This document shows positions 1 through 6,929 of a DNA stretch of 8,352 bases, piece after piece. Position 1 is the stretch's first letter; each line of letters begins with the position of its first letter. The stretch is from Candidatus Zhuqueibacterota bacterium (lineage in GTDB: Bacteria; Zhuqueibacterota; Zhuqueibacteria; Oceanimicrobiales; Oceanimicrobiaceae), in contig JAABYK010000264.1 of the NCBI GenBank assembly GCA_011775825.1, positions 38,990 to 47,341 on the forward strand, read 5' to 3'. The position numbers and the translations under genes were made by a program. Under the pieces are notes generated by a model that worked only from the letters and a program-made list of their open reading frames with translations, was not told the origin of the DNA and made no database searches.

Positions 1-1939
1 ACACGTACGTATTGAGCCCCCACCCATTGGGAAGGTATCCCGCCAAACAAGCAACGATGCCGACGGAAATGGCATAAGGCATCTGTGTGCGTACGTGATC
101 CACGTGATCTGCGGCCGAGGCCATGGAAGACAAAATGGTGGTGTCGGAAATGGGTGAGCAGTGATCGCCTAAAACCGATCCCGACAAAACGGCCCCCACA
201 GTTCCGATTAAGATTTCGTGACTCAACGTTTCGGATAACCCTGCCTCAATTGGCAAATGATATGAAATGGGCACCACGATTGGCGTTAGAATGGCCATGG
301 TGGCCCACGACGTTCCTGTGGAGAAAGCAATAAAGGCCGAAACCAGAAATGTTAGAAACGGGATCAGATGAGGTGAAAGAAGTCCCCTCGTCAAATCGAT
401 GACATAGTCTGCTGTGTGAAGATCTTTACAAATATCGCCAATGGCCCATGCGAGAATCAAGATCATGGCCGCCAAAAACATGGACTTGTATCCGTTAATC
501 GCAGCAGTAATGGTTTCGTCCAAGGACAGAATCCTTTGACTCGTGGCTAAAAAAGCGGCTACCAGCAAACCGGAAAAAGCTGCCCACATTAGAACTTCAA
601 AAGAATTCGCTGCTCCAAAAATCTCCCCCACCGGCAACGTCTCCGCGGCTTCTCCCAGGGCAGCCTTCCCACTAAAATAAAGCCCGAAGAGCGTAACGAG
701 AATTACCACCGTGATGGGAATGAGCGCATTGTACCACCGCAGTGGTGTCTTTTCGTCAGCGATCATGTCAAGTGCGCTGCTATCGGTTATAGGCTGAGCT
801 CCATCGCGCAACACCTTGCCAGAACTGTCCGCACGAATTTCCGCACTCTGCATCGGGCCGAAGTCTCTCAAATTCATGCCAATCAAGAAGACAAAGATCA
901 AAGCCAGGATGCTGTACGTCGCATATGGAATGGACTGCAAAAAAAGGTTATATGCACTTTCCGACAAATTTAGGGTTTTGAGCACCTGATCGATCAACCC
1001 CACTTGAAAGCCAATCCAGGTTGAAACGAGGGCGATAGAGGCGATGGGCGCAGCGGTTGAATCCACAATGTACGAAAGCTTTTCGCGAGAGATTTTCAGT
1101 CGGTCAGTAAATGGCCGCATGGTGTTGCCAACAATCAGGGAATTGGCGTAATCGTCGAAAAAGATCAGGATACCCATGGCCCAGGTTGCCAGTTGTCCGC
1201 CTCTTTGGTTCTTCGCAAATTCGGAGAGTTTTTGTACGATGCCCTGCGTTCCACCCGCCTTTGAGATCACGCCAACCATGCCTCCCAATGTCAAGCTAAA
1301 AATGAGGATCGCAGAATGGTCGGCATCCGCCAGCGACCTGATTAGGTATGAGTCGATGGTTCTCATAAAGCCAAGAATGGGATTGTAATCAAAGATGAAA
1401 ATGCTGCCCAGCCAGATTCCGCAAAACAAAGAGATCAAGACCTGGCGAGCAATGAAGGCCAGCGTAATGGCAATGACCGGAGGCAACAAACTTAAGATTC
1501 CGGGCAAAACTTTTATTTCCACCTGAGTGACTAAACCGTCGGCTGTCAGCGTGACGCTCTGTCGTCCGCTTTGCTCAAAAATGACGTCAGGAATTGTCAC
1601 GGCTCCTTCAGAAAACCGAATCGACTCTAATGATCGAATCTCGCTGCTTTCAGTTTTTACTTTGAGACCTTTTACGTTCACACTATCCGAAAACGCGTGC
1701 AGGAGGTGATCTGCGTCATTTATGGCTTCAATTGTGAGGCTCAGTGGCACGTTTTTCAAGGCCAGCCTCGGAATGTCATAGTCTTGCAATACCTCCGGCC
1801 CTTGCACAATGAATCTGGCAAGTTCCTGCCCTGTTTGGGATTTTTCATCTGGTTCTTCTTGTGAGAAAAGGTTCGACGGATATCCTAGAAATGAACATAA
1901 AAACAACAGGGTAAAAACGGGCTTAGTAACTGATCTCAT
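1..1939 (-). CDS. NhaC-family Na+/H+ antiporter with N-terminal exported domain (3' end cut by window)
   Basis: The first 646 residues are present; the C-terminus lies beyond position 1. The protein is expected to be an inner-membrane secondary transporter exchanging Na+ for H+ (NhaC family). Family-type motifs seen are FFDDYANSLIVGNTMRP (260-276), a D-S-T-A-A-P-I-A-S stretch (293-301), F-S-T-G-T-S-W-A-T (539-547) and GSVLGDHCSPISDTTILSS (587-605), followed by D-H-V and T-Q-M-P-Y-A (611-623). Many hydrophobic helices begin near residue 147. Residues 1-26 look like a cleavable signal peptide (basic start, hydrophobic 8-20, likely cut after S26). Residues 27-145 are soluble and beta-rich, Ig-like by eye. 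That extension is unusual, since NhaC proteins normally start directly with a membrane helix. The ATG at 1939-1937 is the only reasonable start: the frame upstream reaches TAA at 1969-1967 with no other ATG, GTG or TTG. No clear Shine-Dalgarno is visible. The family call is firm; ion specificity cannot be read from the sequence. Confidence 0.93.
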   Translation of the reverse strand, partial: MRSVTKPVFTLLFLCSFLGYPSNLFSQEEPDEKSQTGQELARFIVQGPEVLQDYDIPRLALKNVPLSLTIEAINDADHLLHAFSDSVNVKGLKVKTESSEIRSLESIRFSEGAVTIPDVIFEQSGRQSVTLTADGLVTQVEIKVLPGILSLLPPVIAITLAFIARQVLISLFCGIWLGSIFIFDYNPILGFMRTIDSYLIRSLADADHSAILIFSLTLGGMVGVISKAGGTQGIVQKLSEFAKNQRGGQLATWAMGILIFFDDYANSLIVGNTMRPFTDRLKISREKLSYIVDSTAAPIASIALVSTWIGFQVGLIDQVLKTLNLSESAYNLFLQSIPYATYSILALIFVFLIGMNLRDFGPMQSAEIRADSSGKVLRDGAQPITDSSALDMIADEKTPLRWYNALIPITVVILVTLFGLYFSGKAALGEAAETLPVGEIFGAANSFEVLMWAAFSGLLVAAFLATSQRILSLDETITAAINGYKSMFLAAMILILAWAIGDICKDLHTADYVIDLTRGLLSPHLIPFLTFLVSAFIAFSTGTSWATMAILTPIVVPISYHLPIEAGLSETLSHEILIGTVGAVLSGSVLGDHCSPISDTTILSSMASAADHVDHVRTQMPYAISVGIVACLAGYLPNGWGLNTYV

Positions 1940-1985
1940 GGCAACAATCGTATGATTATTTTGGGATTACGTTGTTTGAAACTGC

Positions 1986-2014
1986 AGTATATCAAAAAAT
2001 GACAAAAAAGTAAA
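1986..2014 (-). promoter_or_regulatory. sigma70-type promoter for the NhaC-family gene
   Basis: On the minus strand, TTTACT (2014-2009) is followed after exactly 17 bases by TATACT (1991-1986). The -10 matches the consensus at 5 of 6 positions and the -35 at 4 of 6. Transcription would start near 1979 and give a leader of about 40 bases. The sequence just upstream of the -35 is AT-rich, which could act as an UP-like element. The call rests on motif match and position only. Confidence 0.55.
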
Positions 2015-2071
2015 GAAAAAATTAGACTTGACTGTGCTATGGATTTGAGCATGGGCACACATGGACTATCG

Positions 2072-2086
2072 GTTTAAAAATTAAAC
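2072..2086. repeat. short perfect inverted repeat, possible operator
   Basis: GTTTAA (2072-2077), a 3-base AAA spacer and TTAAAC (2081-2086) form a perfect 6-base dyad between the two divergent promoters. The size and position suit a dimeric repressor or activator site, but the arms are AT-rich, so a chance match is quite possible. There is no flanking T-run to suggest a terminator. Confidence 0.3.
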
Positions 2087-2149
2087 ACTTACAGTCATCA
2101 AAGAATGATGGAATAACCGGAACGTCGTTCTTGATTTCATAGCAAAATC

Positions 2150-2177
2150 TTGATTTTAACTTAGATTTTGTTAGATT
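2150..2177 (+). promoter_or_regulatory. weak promoter candidate for the GH2-membrane gene, with phased TTAGA boxes
   Basis: TTGATT (2150-2155) and TAGATT (2172-2177) are 16 bases apart; each matches the sigma70 consensus at 4 of 6 positions. This would give a leader of about 85 bases. TTAGA recurs at 2161, 2171 and 2182, close to one helical turn apart, which could instead be an activator site array. The evidence is weak, and the true promoter could lie elsewhere in the region. Confidence 0.3.
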
Positions 2178-2254
2178 GCTTTTAGAAAAATCATGCTTCA
2201 TCGCCCATCCACCTTTTTCTACGTTGCTTATGGTCGTCTATCGCAAGCTTTTCC

Positions 2255-2265
2255 AAGGAGGAAAG
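2255..2265 (+). promoter_or_regulatory. strong ribosome binding site for the GH2-membrane gene
   Basis: AAGGAGGAAAG ends 4 bases before the ATG at 2270. It contains the full AGGAGG core, the strongest Shine-Dalgarno in the window, and it fixes the start codon. The divergent antiporter gene has no visible site, so translation strength probably differs across this divide. Confidence 0.85.
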
Positions 2266-2269
2266 ATTA

Positions 2270-4909
2270 ATGCGGGGAGTTTCTTTTAAATTGCTTTGGA
2301 TCACGATCCCGGCAATTTGTTGCTTCATGATCCTTGGAGGGGTGCTCCAAGCGGACGGATGGGCAAACAGTTACTTTCAACGCCCAAGAGAGGAATTAGA
2401 GTTAACTGAATCCATTCGCAAACAATATGGAGAATCGAGAACGATCATCAATTTGAACGGGGCCTGGCAAACAAGAAGGGAGGAGGGCGATTCGTGGACT
2501 CAGGTAATCGTGCCCGGCTCTTATGACTTTGAAGGCATCGTCGAGTTTCGGCGAACGTTCCACCTGGACTCAACGTTTGTGGGACGTGCCGTCTACCTGG
2601 TCGCATACGGCATTAACAATCGCTGTACGATTTTCATCAACGATGAATTTCTTGGTGGTCACCTTGGGGGGCATACGTCCTTTAGCTTGGAAATTGAAAG
2701 AGACAAACTCAAAATTGGTGGCCGCAATGAGATTCGGATCTTGGTCGACAATACCCTCCTTCCGAGGAACAGCCTGCCTTTGAAACATCGCTCCGGTCTC
2801 GGATACAATTACGGCGGCATCTTCCGAGACATCTTTATTATGGCTGCGCCACCTGTCCATTTGGTCGACTTGCAGGTAATGCGCATTTTTGAAGCACAAT
2901 TGGATAGGTGTCAATTGAAAGTAAATGCTTCCATTCGAAATAAACAGGGGGCCGCTCAGCCGGAGGATAAACTCAACCTTCATTATGAGATATGGGATTC
3001 GACAGGTCAAGTCCAAATTGCGAAGTCGGACAACGTCCCGTTAAGTTCAAACAGAGAAAGTTTTCAGCAGGAGGTTCATTTCGGCATAAGCAGCGTGACT
3101 TTGTGGACTCCGGAGAATCCTGTCTTATATGAGCTAAGAGCATGTCTGACCCAGGACGATCGGATCGTGGATCAGAACAACTTAAACATTGGGTTTCATA
3201 ATTTTGAGATTTCGGAAAATCGTTTTGAGCTAAATGGTCACCCCTATGAAATAAAAGGGCTCGATTGGTATGAGGACTTTGCTAACTTAGGCCCGACGGC
3301 AGGTCGAAAGACTATCGAGAAGGAGATTTTGAGAATGAAGGAATTGGGGGCGAACTGTCTCAGAGTTGTCGGCACACCGCCGCATCCTTTTTTATTGGAT
3401 ATATGCGATAAATTGGGTTTGCTGGTTTTTGAGGAGATGCCTCTGATCTTGGTTCCGGAGAGTCGATTTCAGGATCCGAAGTTTGCTGAACTTGCTAGCA
3501 ATTATTTTGAGGAAATGCTACAACGGGATGCCCGCCATGCTTCCCTGGTGGCATGGGGGCTTGGTCGAGATTTAGAGACTCAAAAGCCCGAAACACGGCG
3601 ATTCCTCCGGAGCATTCGAACTAAAGTTGCGAAACAGACCAATCAACTCACATATTTGGTCGCTCGCAATTTCGTTGACCGACTTACGCAAACGAGCACG
3701 GATTTTCATGTTCTGGAAATGCATCACATGAAGCCAGAGGAAATTTCCGGATTGGGCGAGTTAGCTGGTGTCAATCGGGAAGGTCTGCCATCCGTGATTT
3801 CTTACGGAGCGCCACTTATTGTAAACGATGGGGAGAATTCATCGCTTAATCTCATGGATGAGGGTGGTTCAAAGTCGTTGCTGAACATCCCAAGAAGCAT
3901 AGCGATTGAGGAGTTGCAAGCCCACACCCTGCAAATGGCTCTTAAGAGTATCCGATCTCAGCGCTCGACTGATGGTGTTTTAATTCATGCTTTCTCGGAT
4001 TGGCGTGGAGCTCGACCGAAGATTCTGTTCGGGCAGCATCGCAATCCTTATCTCAATCGATACGGGTTGATGAATGTGGGGCGTGAAAAGAGAAGAGCGT
4101 TTGAACTGGTCCAAGCAGTGTTCGCGAACAAAAAGGCACCGCAAATAACCGTCAGAATTGCTGACAGTCAAAATCCCGTGGTCTATCCAATTTATGGTAT
4201 CGCTTTAATCCTCTTCTTTCTCTACAACTTTAACCGAAGCCGCCGGCTGAGGGGAAATCTGCGGCGCATTTTCAAATTTCCTCATGGCTTTTATACGGAG
4301 ATTCGAGAGAACCGGAAGATTCCGCTGGGACACACGGTTTTTCTGAGCTTTGTGGTTTCTTCGGTTATCGCTGTTGTCATTTCGAGTCTGATGTTCAAAT
4401 TTCGGGAGAACCTGGTATTTGACGAGTTTCTAAACCTGATTCTTGTCTCCGACAATCTGAAACTTCAGCTATCTAAGATAATTTGGGAACCATTGCTATT
4501 CATCTTGTCCTGTGTCATTGTCTTGTACTTGTTCTTCATTTTGTTGGTTGTTCTTTTGCGGGCCACCTCGTTCATGCTTGGTCAAAGGTTGCCGGTGAGT
4601 CAATTTATGACATTGACGTTTTGGGTCGCTGCAAACTTTGTCTGGCTTCTACCTGTCGTGCCGATATATTATCGTATCATTGACCGGCCCGATTGGACCG
4701 TACCGGCCATTTGGCTGTTGATCTTGTTTGTGACCTGGAGCGCTGTCAGATTGTTTCGCAGCATCAAAGTGATATTTGTTCTGAATATATTCAAGACAAT
4801 GTTCTTAGTTGCAATTTTGCTGGTTATCATTTTGGGGGGAATTGGCTGGTATTACGACAGCCGCTCAGCCTTGTTTGATTATTTGCCCATGTATTGGACG
4901 TTACTTTAG
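2270..4909 (+). CDS. GH2-like (beta-galactosidase/beta-glucuronidase fold) protein fused to a six-helix membrane domain; probable pseudoenzyme
   Basis: This is an 879-residue protein. Residues 1-28 are a signal peptide or anchor. Residues 58-195 resemble the GH2 sugar-binding jelly roll (N-L-N-G-A-W, F-R-R-T-F, H-L-G-G-H, Y-G-G-I-F-R-D-I). Residues 196-310 fit the Ig-like middle domain, and 315-620 the TIM barrel (ELGANCLRVVGTPPHPFLLD at 358-377, KLGLLVFEE at 381-389, a F-S-D-W near 575, Y-G-L-M-N-V at 598-603). Family enzymes carry the acid/base Glu in W-S-L-G-N-E; here it is W-G-L-G-R-D (429-434). The nucleophile motif S-E-Y-G becomes S-Y-G (511-513). Both catalytic glutamates thus appear absent, so hydrolysis is doubtful. 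Helices follow at about 636-654, 688-708, 738-763, 779-800, 810-827 and 841-861. A strongly basic loop at 656-683 suggests a cytoplasmic side and places the GH2 part in the periplasm. The membrane part may be Yip1-like, which is uncertain. The likely role is glycan binding or sensing. The gene stands alone and converges on the next operon. Confidence 0.88.
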   Translation: MRGVSFKLLWITIPAICCFMILGGVLQADGWANSYFQRPREELELTESIRKQYGESRTIINLNGAWQTRREEGDSWTQVIVPGSYDFEGIVEFRRTFHLDSTFVGRAVYLVAYGINNRCTIFINDEFLGGHLGGHTSFSLEIERDKLKIGGRNEIRILVDNTLLPRNSLPLKHRSGLGYNYGGIFRDIFIMAAPPVHLVDLQVMRIFEAQLDRCQLKVNASIRNKQGAAQPEDKLNLHYEIWDSTGQVQIAKSDNVPLSSNRESFQQEVHFGISSVTLWTPENPVLYELRACLTQDDRIVDQNNLNIGFHNFEISENRFELNGHPYEIKGLDWYEDFANLGPTAGRKTIEKEILRMKELGANCLRVVGTPPHPFLLDICDKLGLLVFEEMPLILVPESRFQDPKFAELASNYFEEMLQRDARHASLVAWGLGRDLETQKPETRRFLRSIRTKVAKQTNQLTYLVARNFVDRLTQTSTDFHVLEMHHMKPEEISGLGELAGVNREGLPSVISYGAPLIVNDGENSSLNLMDEGGSKSLLNIPRSIAIEELQAHTLQMALKSIRSQRSTDGVLIHAFSDWRGARPKILFGQHRNPYLNRYGLMNVGREKRRAFELVQAVFANKKAPQITVRIADSQNPVVYPIYGIALILFFLYNFNRSRRLRGNLRRIFKFPHGFYTEIRENRKIPLGHTVFLSFVVSSVIAVVISSLMFKFRENLVFDEFLNLILVSDNLKLQLSKIIWEPLLFILSCVIVLYLFFILLVVLLRATSFMLGQRLPVSQFMTLTFWVAANFVWLLPVVPIYYRIIDRPDWTVPAIWLLILFVTWSAVRLFRSIKVIFVLNIFKTMFLVAILLVIILGGIGWYYDSRSALFDYLPMYWTLL

Positions 4910-4988
4910 AAGCGTGCCTCATGAAGATGTCAAAAAGATGGATGGACTTCCGGCGGGGCGGCTTATGAATTGCGAGAAAGGCCCCGGA
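4910..4988. other. short convergent intergenic gap without a clear terminator
   Basis: These 79 bases separate two converging genes. GC-rich segments near 4949-4957 and 4981-4988 can pair imperfectly (TCCGG with CCGGA plus a bulged extension) around a large loop, but no T-run follows on either strand. I see no convincing intrinsic terminator, so read-through antisense transcription or Rho-dependent termination is possible. Confidence 0.4.
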
Positions 4989-5747
4989 TCAGGTTCGCAG
5001 ATAAGAGGCGCCGTTGACGTCCACGATGCAACCCGTTAGAAATTCCGAGCCTTCGGAGGCCAAAAACAACACAGTATGGGCGACCTCCTCCGGTTTGGCT
5101 ACCCGTCCGAGTGGACTTTGTTTACGAATTTCGTCGCCTCTCGAACCGGAAAGAATGTCGGAAACCATGTCGGTTTCCACAAATCCCGGTGCGACGACGT
5201 AGACGAAAATGTTATGAGGCGCCAAAGCCTTTGCCATGGATTGGCTCATGGAATTCAGGCCGGCTTTGCTGGCACCGTACGCCAGAGCTTCCGGTTCACC
5301 TCGAAAAGCGCCACGAGATGAGATATTGACAATGCGGCCGCCACCTTGCTTCATCATGTGCTTGGCAACCAGAAATGATAGATTGGCCGGCCCGATGAGG
5401 TTCGCGGAAATGGTTTTCTGCCACTCATCCTGCCATGTTTCATAATCGACGTCTGGAATAGGGTGCAACGTGTGGACCCCCGCATTATTCACCAGAACAT
5501 CGAGTTTTCCCATTTGGTCAAGGACACGTTCCACAAGTTTGTGGACAGATTCCGCGCTCCCCATGTCTGCTTGCACAAGCAGATGATTTTCCCCTGCAGC
5601 CTTCAGGGTTTGTTCTGCCGCATCGCGATTCCGATGATAATGGATCGCAACCCGTGCACCGCGCTCAGCAAACCGCAGGGCAGTCGCCCGACCAATTCCT
5701 CGGGAGGACCCGGTAACAAGCACGACTTTGTTCGAGAAATCCGGCAT
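4989..5747 (-). CDS. classical short-chain dehydrogenase/reductase (SDR), FabG-like
   Basis: This 252-residue cytosolic NAD(P)-dependent oxidoreductase has the usual length of a classical SDR. All hallmarks are intact: the T-G-S-S-R-G-I-G nucleotide-binding loop (12-19), D61 near the adenine pocket, N-N-A-G (87-90), and the catalytic set N116, S144, Y157 and K161 (Y-G-A-S-K). A-P-G-F-V-E-T-D follows at 186-193, and the C-terminal G-R-V-A-K-P-E-E-V-A (214-223) and L-T-G-C-I-V-D-V-N-G (237-246) blocks are present. Basic and polar residues after the second strand (H-Y-H-R-N, 36-40) suggest NADPH preference, as in FabG-type reductases. The substrate cannot be told: such proteins reduce 3-oxoacyl-ACP, sugars or many ketones. 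The ATG at 5747 lies 6 bases after the stop of the upstream gene on the same strand, so the two are almost certainly co-transcribed and perhaps translationally coupled. No strong Shine-Dalgarno is seen, only a weak GGATAG-like stretch at the end of the upstream gene. Confidence 0.95.
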   Translation of the reverse strand: MPDFSNKVVLVTGSSRGIGRATALRFAERGARVAIHYHRNRDAAEQTLKAAGENHLLVQADMGSAESVHKLVERVLDQMGKLDVLVNNAGVHTLHPIPDVDYETWQDEWQKTISANLIGPANLSFLVAKHMMKQGGGRIVNISSRGAFRGEPEALAYGASKAGLNSMSQSMAKALAPHNIFVYVVAPGFVETDMVSDILSGSRGDEIRKQSPLGRVAKPEEVAHTVLFLASEGSEFLTGCIVDVNGASYLRT

Positions 5748-5753
5748 CGCTTT

Positions 5754-6680
5754 CTATCCAAGGACTCCATCTAACCAGTGAATGATATTCAGCAGCAATT
5801 TCCGGTTATCGACTGCCGCGGGATGATTCATGCCCATCGGGCTTTTGTTCTCTCCGGACACTTGTGCAGAGAACATGGCGGCCTCTCCAAAAACCACGAC
5901 GCGTCCGTCTCCGAATTCGGAATAGGCGCCCTGGGCCCAGCCACCGACTCGAACGCGGCGGGTGTCATCGTTGAACACCCAGGCCGTATCTGGCATCAAG
6001 GAAACGAAATTCAAATTCAGGGTGAGCAGTAGGTTTGCCGTTTCTGGAACTTTGAACGCCTGACCGATGAAGGTTGCGACCGAATCGACGCCTTCAGTCT
6101 GGTTTCGGCCATTCGTGATCTCATTGACCCTCAGTGTTCCGGCTTGGCGTGAGAAAATGTCCACCGGCGGACGGGAGGTGTCAAAAGCGAACCCGTTGTT
6201 GAATTCAAACCCGAACGCTGCCGCTAAGTCGGCTGCTGCCCCGGGAAAGGGCATGTGGTCAGCGATTAAGAACAGGGAGCCGCCTTCTTCTACCCACTCG
6301 GTGACGGCTGCGATTTCGTCTTGTGTAAATGCCGACGGATTCGGCAGAATCCACCTCCCGACATTTTTGTCATGGAGGGCATTTGATATAACAAGTATTT
6401 TGCTTTTGTTCAGCCTATCTTTGGTGAATTTCTTCGTAAATGCTTTGACCTGGTAGCCGTCTTTTTGGAGCAGATCCGCGAAGGGTTTGTAACGTCCGTC
6501 CAGTGTATGAAAATTATTGTGAGCTTCGTCAATAAAGACGACGGGCCCTTCTCCTTTTTTATACACCGGAGAACGAATGTCAGGATTGAACTTTACGTCG
6601 GCAACCTGCTGCGCCTTCAGATCGAGTCCGGTAACGCCAGGTACCAGAAACAGCAAACATGTTAAAATGATTGCCCGCAA
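5754..6680 (-). CDS. exported DUF4350/GATase-like-fold protein, TTG start
   Basis: This 308-residue protein is of unknown function. Residues 1-23 form a signal peptide (basic R2, hydrophobic 4-18, cut near the A23-Q24 bond), so the mature protein should be periplasmic. The body looks like an alpha/beta domain of the DUF4350/glutamine-amidotransferase-like type: strand plus D-E-A-H-N-N-F-H (51-58), an I-L-V-I-S-N strand (95-100), E-W-V-E-E-G-G-S-L-F-L-I-A-D-H (128-142), G-R-V-V-V-F-G-E-A-A-M-F (259-270) and a closing N-R-K-L-L-L-N-I-I-H-W-L helix (292-303). The only cysteine (C8) lies in the signal peptide, so it cannot be a cysteine amidotransferase. The conserved-looking acidic and histidine residues could bind a metal or ligand, which is speculation. 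The start is TTG at 6680-6678: an in-frame TAA lies a little upstream with no ATG between, AAAGAGG sits 9 bases before, and this start yields the complete signal peptide. It is the first gene of an operon with the SDR. ThuA-like or IFT52/GldG-like relatives are alternatives. Confidence 0.75.
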   Translation of the reverse strand: MRAIILTCLLFLVPGVTGLDLKAQQVADVKFNPDIRSPVYKKGEGPVVFIDEAHNNFHTLDGRYKPFADLLQKDGYQVKAFTKKFTKDRLNKSKILVISNALHDKNVGRWILPNPSAFTQDEIAAVTEWVEEGGSLFLIADHMPFPGAAADLAAAFGFEFNNGFAFDTSRPPVDIFSRQAGTLRVNEITNGRNQTEGVDSVATFIGQAFKVPETANLLLTLNLNFVSLMPDTAWVFNDDTRRVRVGGWAQGAYSEFGDGRVVVFGEAAMFSAQVSGENKSPMGMNHPAAVDNRKLLLNIIHWLDGVLG

Positions 6681-6689
6681 TTCTTCTCG

Positions 6690-6696
6690 CCTCTTT
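6690..6696 (-). promoter_or_regulatory. ribosome binding site deciding the TTG start
   Basis: AAAGAGG on the minus strand ends 9 bases before the TTG at 6680. Together with the signal peptide encoded directly from this codon and the absence of any upstream in-frame ATG, it supports TTG initiation. The next in-frame Met is M143, far inside the fold. Confidence 0.6.
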
Positions 6697-6759
6697 GAAG
6701 ATGATAAGGAAGTGTAACTTTTTTAGCTAATTCTCACATTTGACGATGTTTCAGGTGGG

Positions 6760-6788
6760 AATGTAGCGATTGTTTGGGTTCAAGTCAA
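6760..6788 (-). promoter_or_regulatory. sigma70-type promoter for the DUF4350-SDR operon
   Basis: On the minus strand, TTGACT (6788-6783) is followed after exactly 17 bases by TACATT (6765-6760). The -35 matches 5 of 6 consensus positions and the -10 matches 4 of 6. Transcription would begin near 6753, leaving a leader of about 70 bases. The -35 and most of the spacer lie inside an inverted repeat (6773-6794), which suggests repression or other control at this promoter. Confidence 0.6.
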
Positions 6789-6794
6789 CCCAAA
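6773..6794. repeat. 8-base perfect inverted repeat over the operon promoter; candidate operator
   Basis: TTTGGGTT (6773-6780), 6 bases and AACCCAAA (6787-6794) form a perfect dyad with 22 bases overall length, typical of a dimeric helix-turn-helix regulator site. It covers the -35 hexamer and most of the spacer of the minus-strand promoter. No T-run follows on either strand, so a terminator reading is poor. The regulator is not encoded in this window. Confidence 0.5.
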
Positions 6795-6838
6795 ACTCGG
6801 ATGGATCCAAAAAGAGGGAGAATTAACCAAAAAAGCGC

Positions 6839-6867
6839 TTGACTTTTTAAAAATATACGGCTATATT
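6839..6867 (+). promoter_or_regulatory. strong sigma70-type promoter for smc
   Basis: TTGACT (6839-6844), a 17-base spacer and TATATT (6862-6867) match the consensus at 5 of 6 positions in each hexamer. This is the best promoter in the window. Transcription would start near 6874, with an AT-rich leader of about 68 bases. It shows that smc is transcribed from its own promoter and not as part of an upstream operon. Confidence 0.7.
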
Positions 6868-6929
6868 GAAATTAACTTTATATGGTACTTTTTGTAAAAC
6901 TGGCATACTGTATATTGTATTTTTAATAT

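Larger units (their letters stand above)
1940..2269. other. 330-base divergent intergenic region
   Basis: This is the non-coding space between the minus-strand antiporter gene and the plus-strand GH2-membrane gene. It is AT-rich. It holds the antiporter promoter (1986-2014), a perfect inverted repeat GTTTAA-AAA-TTAAAC (2072-2086), a run of TTAGA boxes spaced 10 and 11 bases apart (2161, 2171, 2182), a weak promoter candidate for the plus-strand gene, and a strong ribosome binding site at its right end. I see no ORF with coding character and no tRNA-like or riboswitch-like structure. Confidence 0.7.

Noticed and set aside
85..333. Plus-strand open frame of 82 codons at the left edge
   Set aside because: It lies opposite the NhaC-family gene, whose C-terminal motifs are encoded here on the minus strand. 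The plus-strand translation has no recognisable features and is an antisense shadow.
2161..2180. Bacteroidota-type -7 box (TA-2-TTTG) in the leader of the GH2-membrane gene
   Set aside because: The spacing is off by one (TA-3-TTTG) and there is no -33 TTTG at the right distance; the other promoters in the window are sigma70-like.
2570..3016. Minus-strand open frame of 148 codons inside the GH2-like gene
   Set aside because: It is entirely antisense to well-conserved GH2 jelly-roll and Ig-like coding sequence, with no domain resemblance and no ribosome binding context.
4949..4989. Possible terminator hairpin between the converging genes
   Set aside because: The pairing needs a bulge and a large loop, and no T-run follows on either strand.
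6908..6925. LexA-like CTGTATAT sequence in the smc leader
   Set aside because: The second half-site (CAG) is missing and the stretch is AT-rich, so it is probably a chance match.
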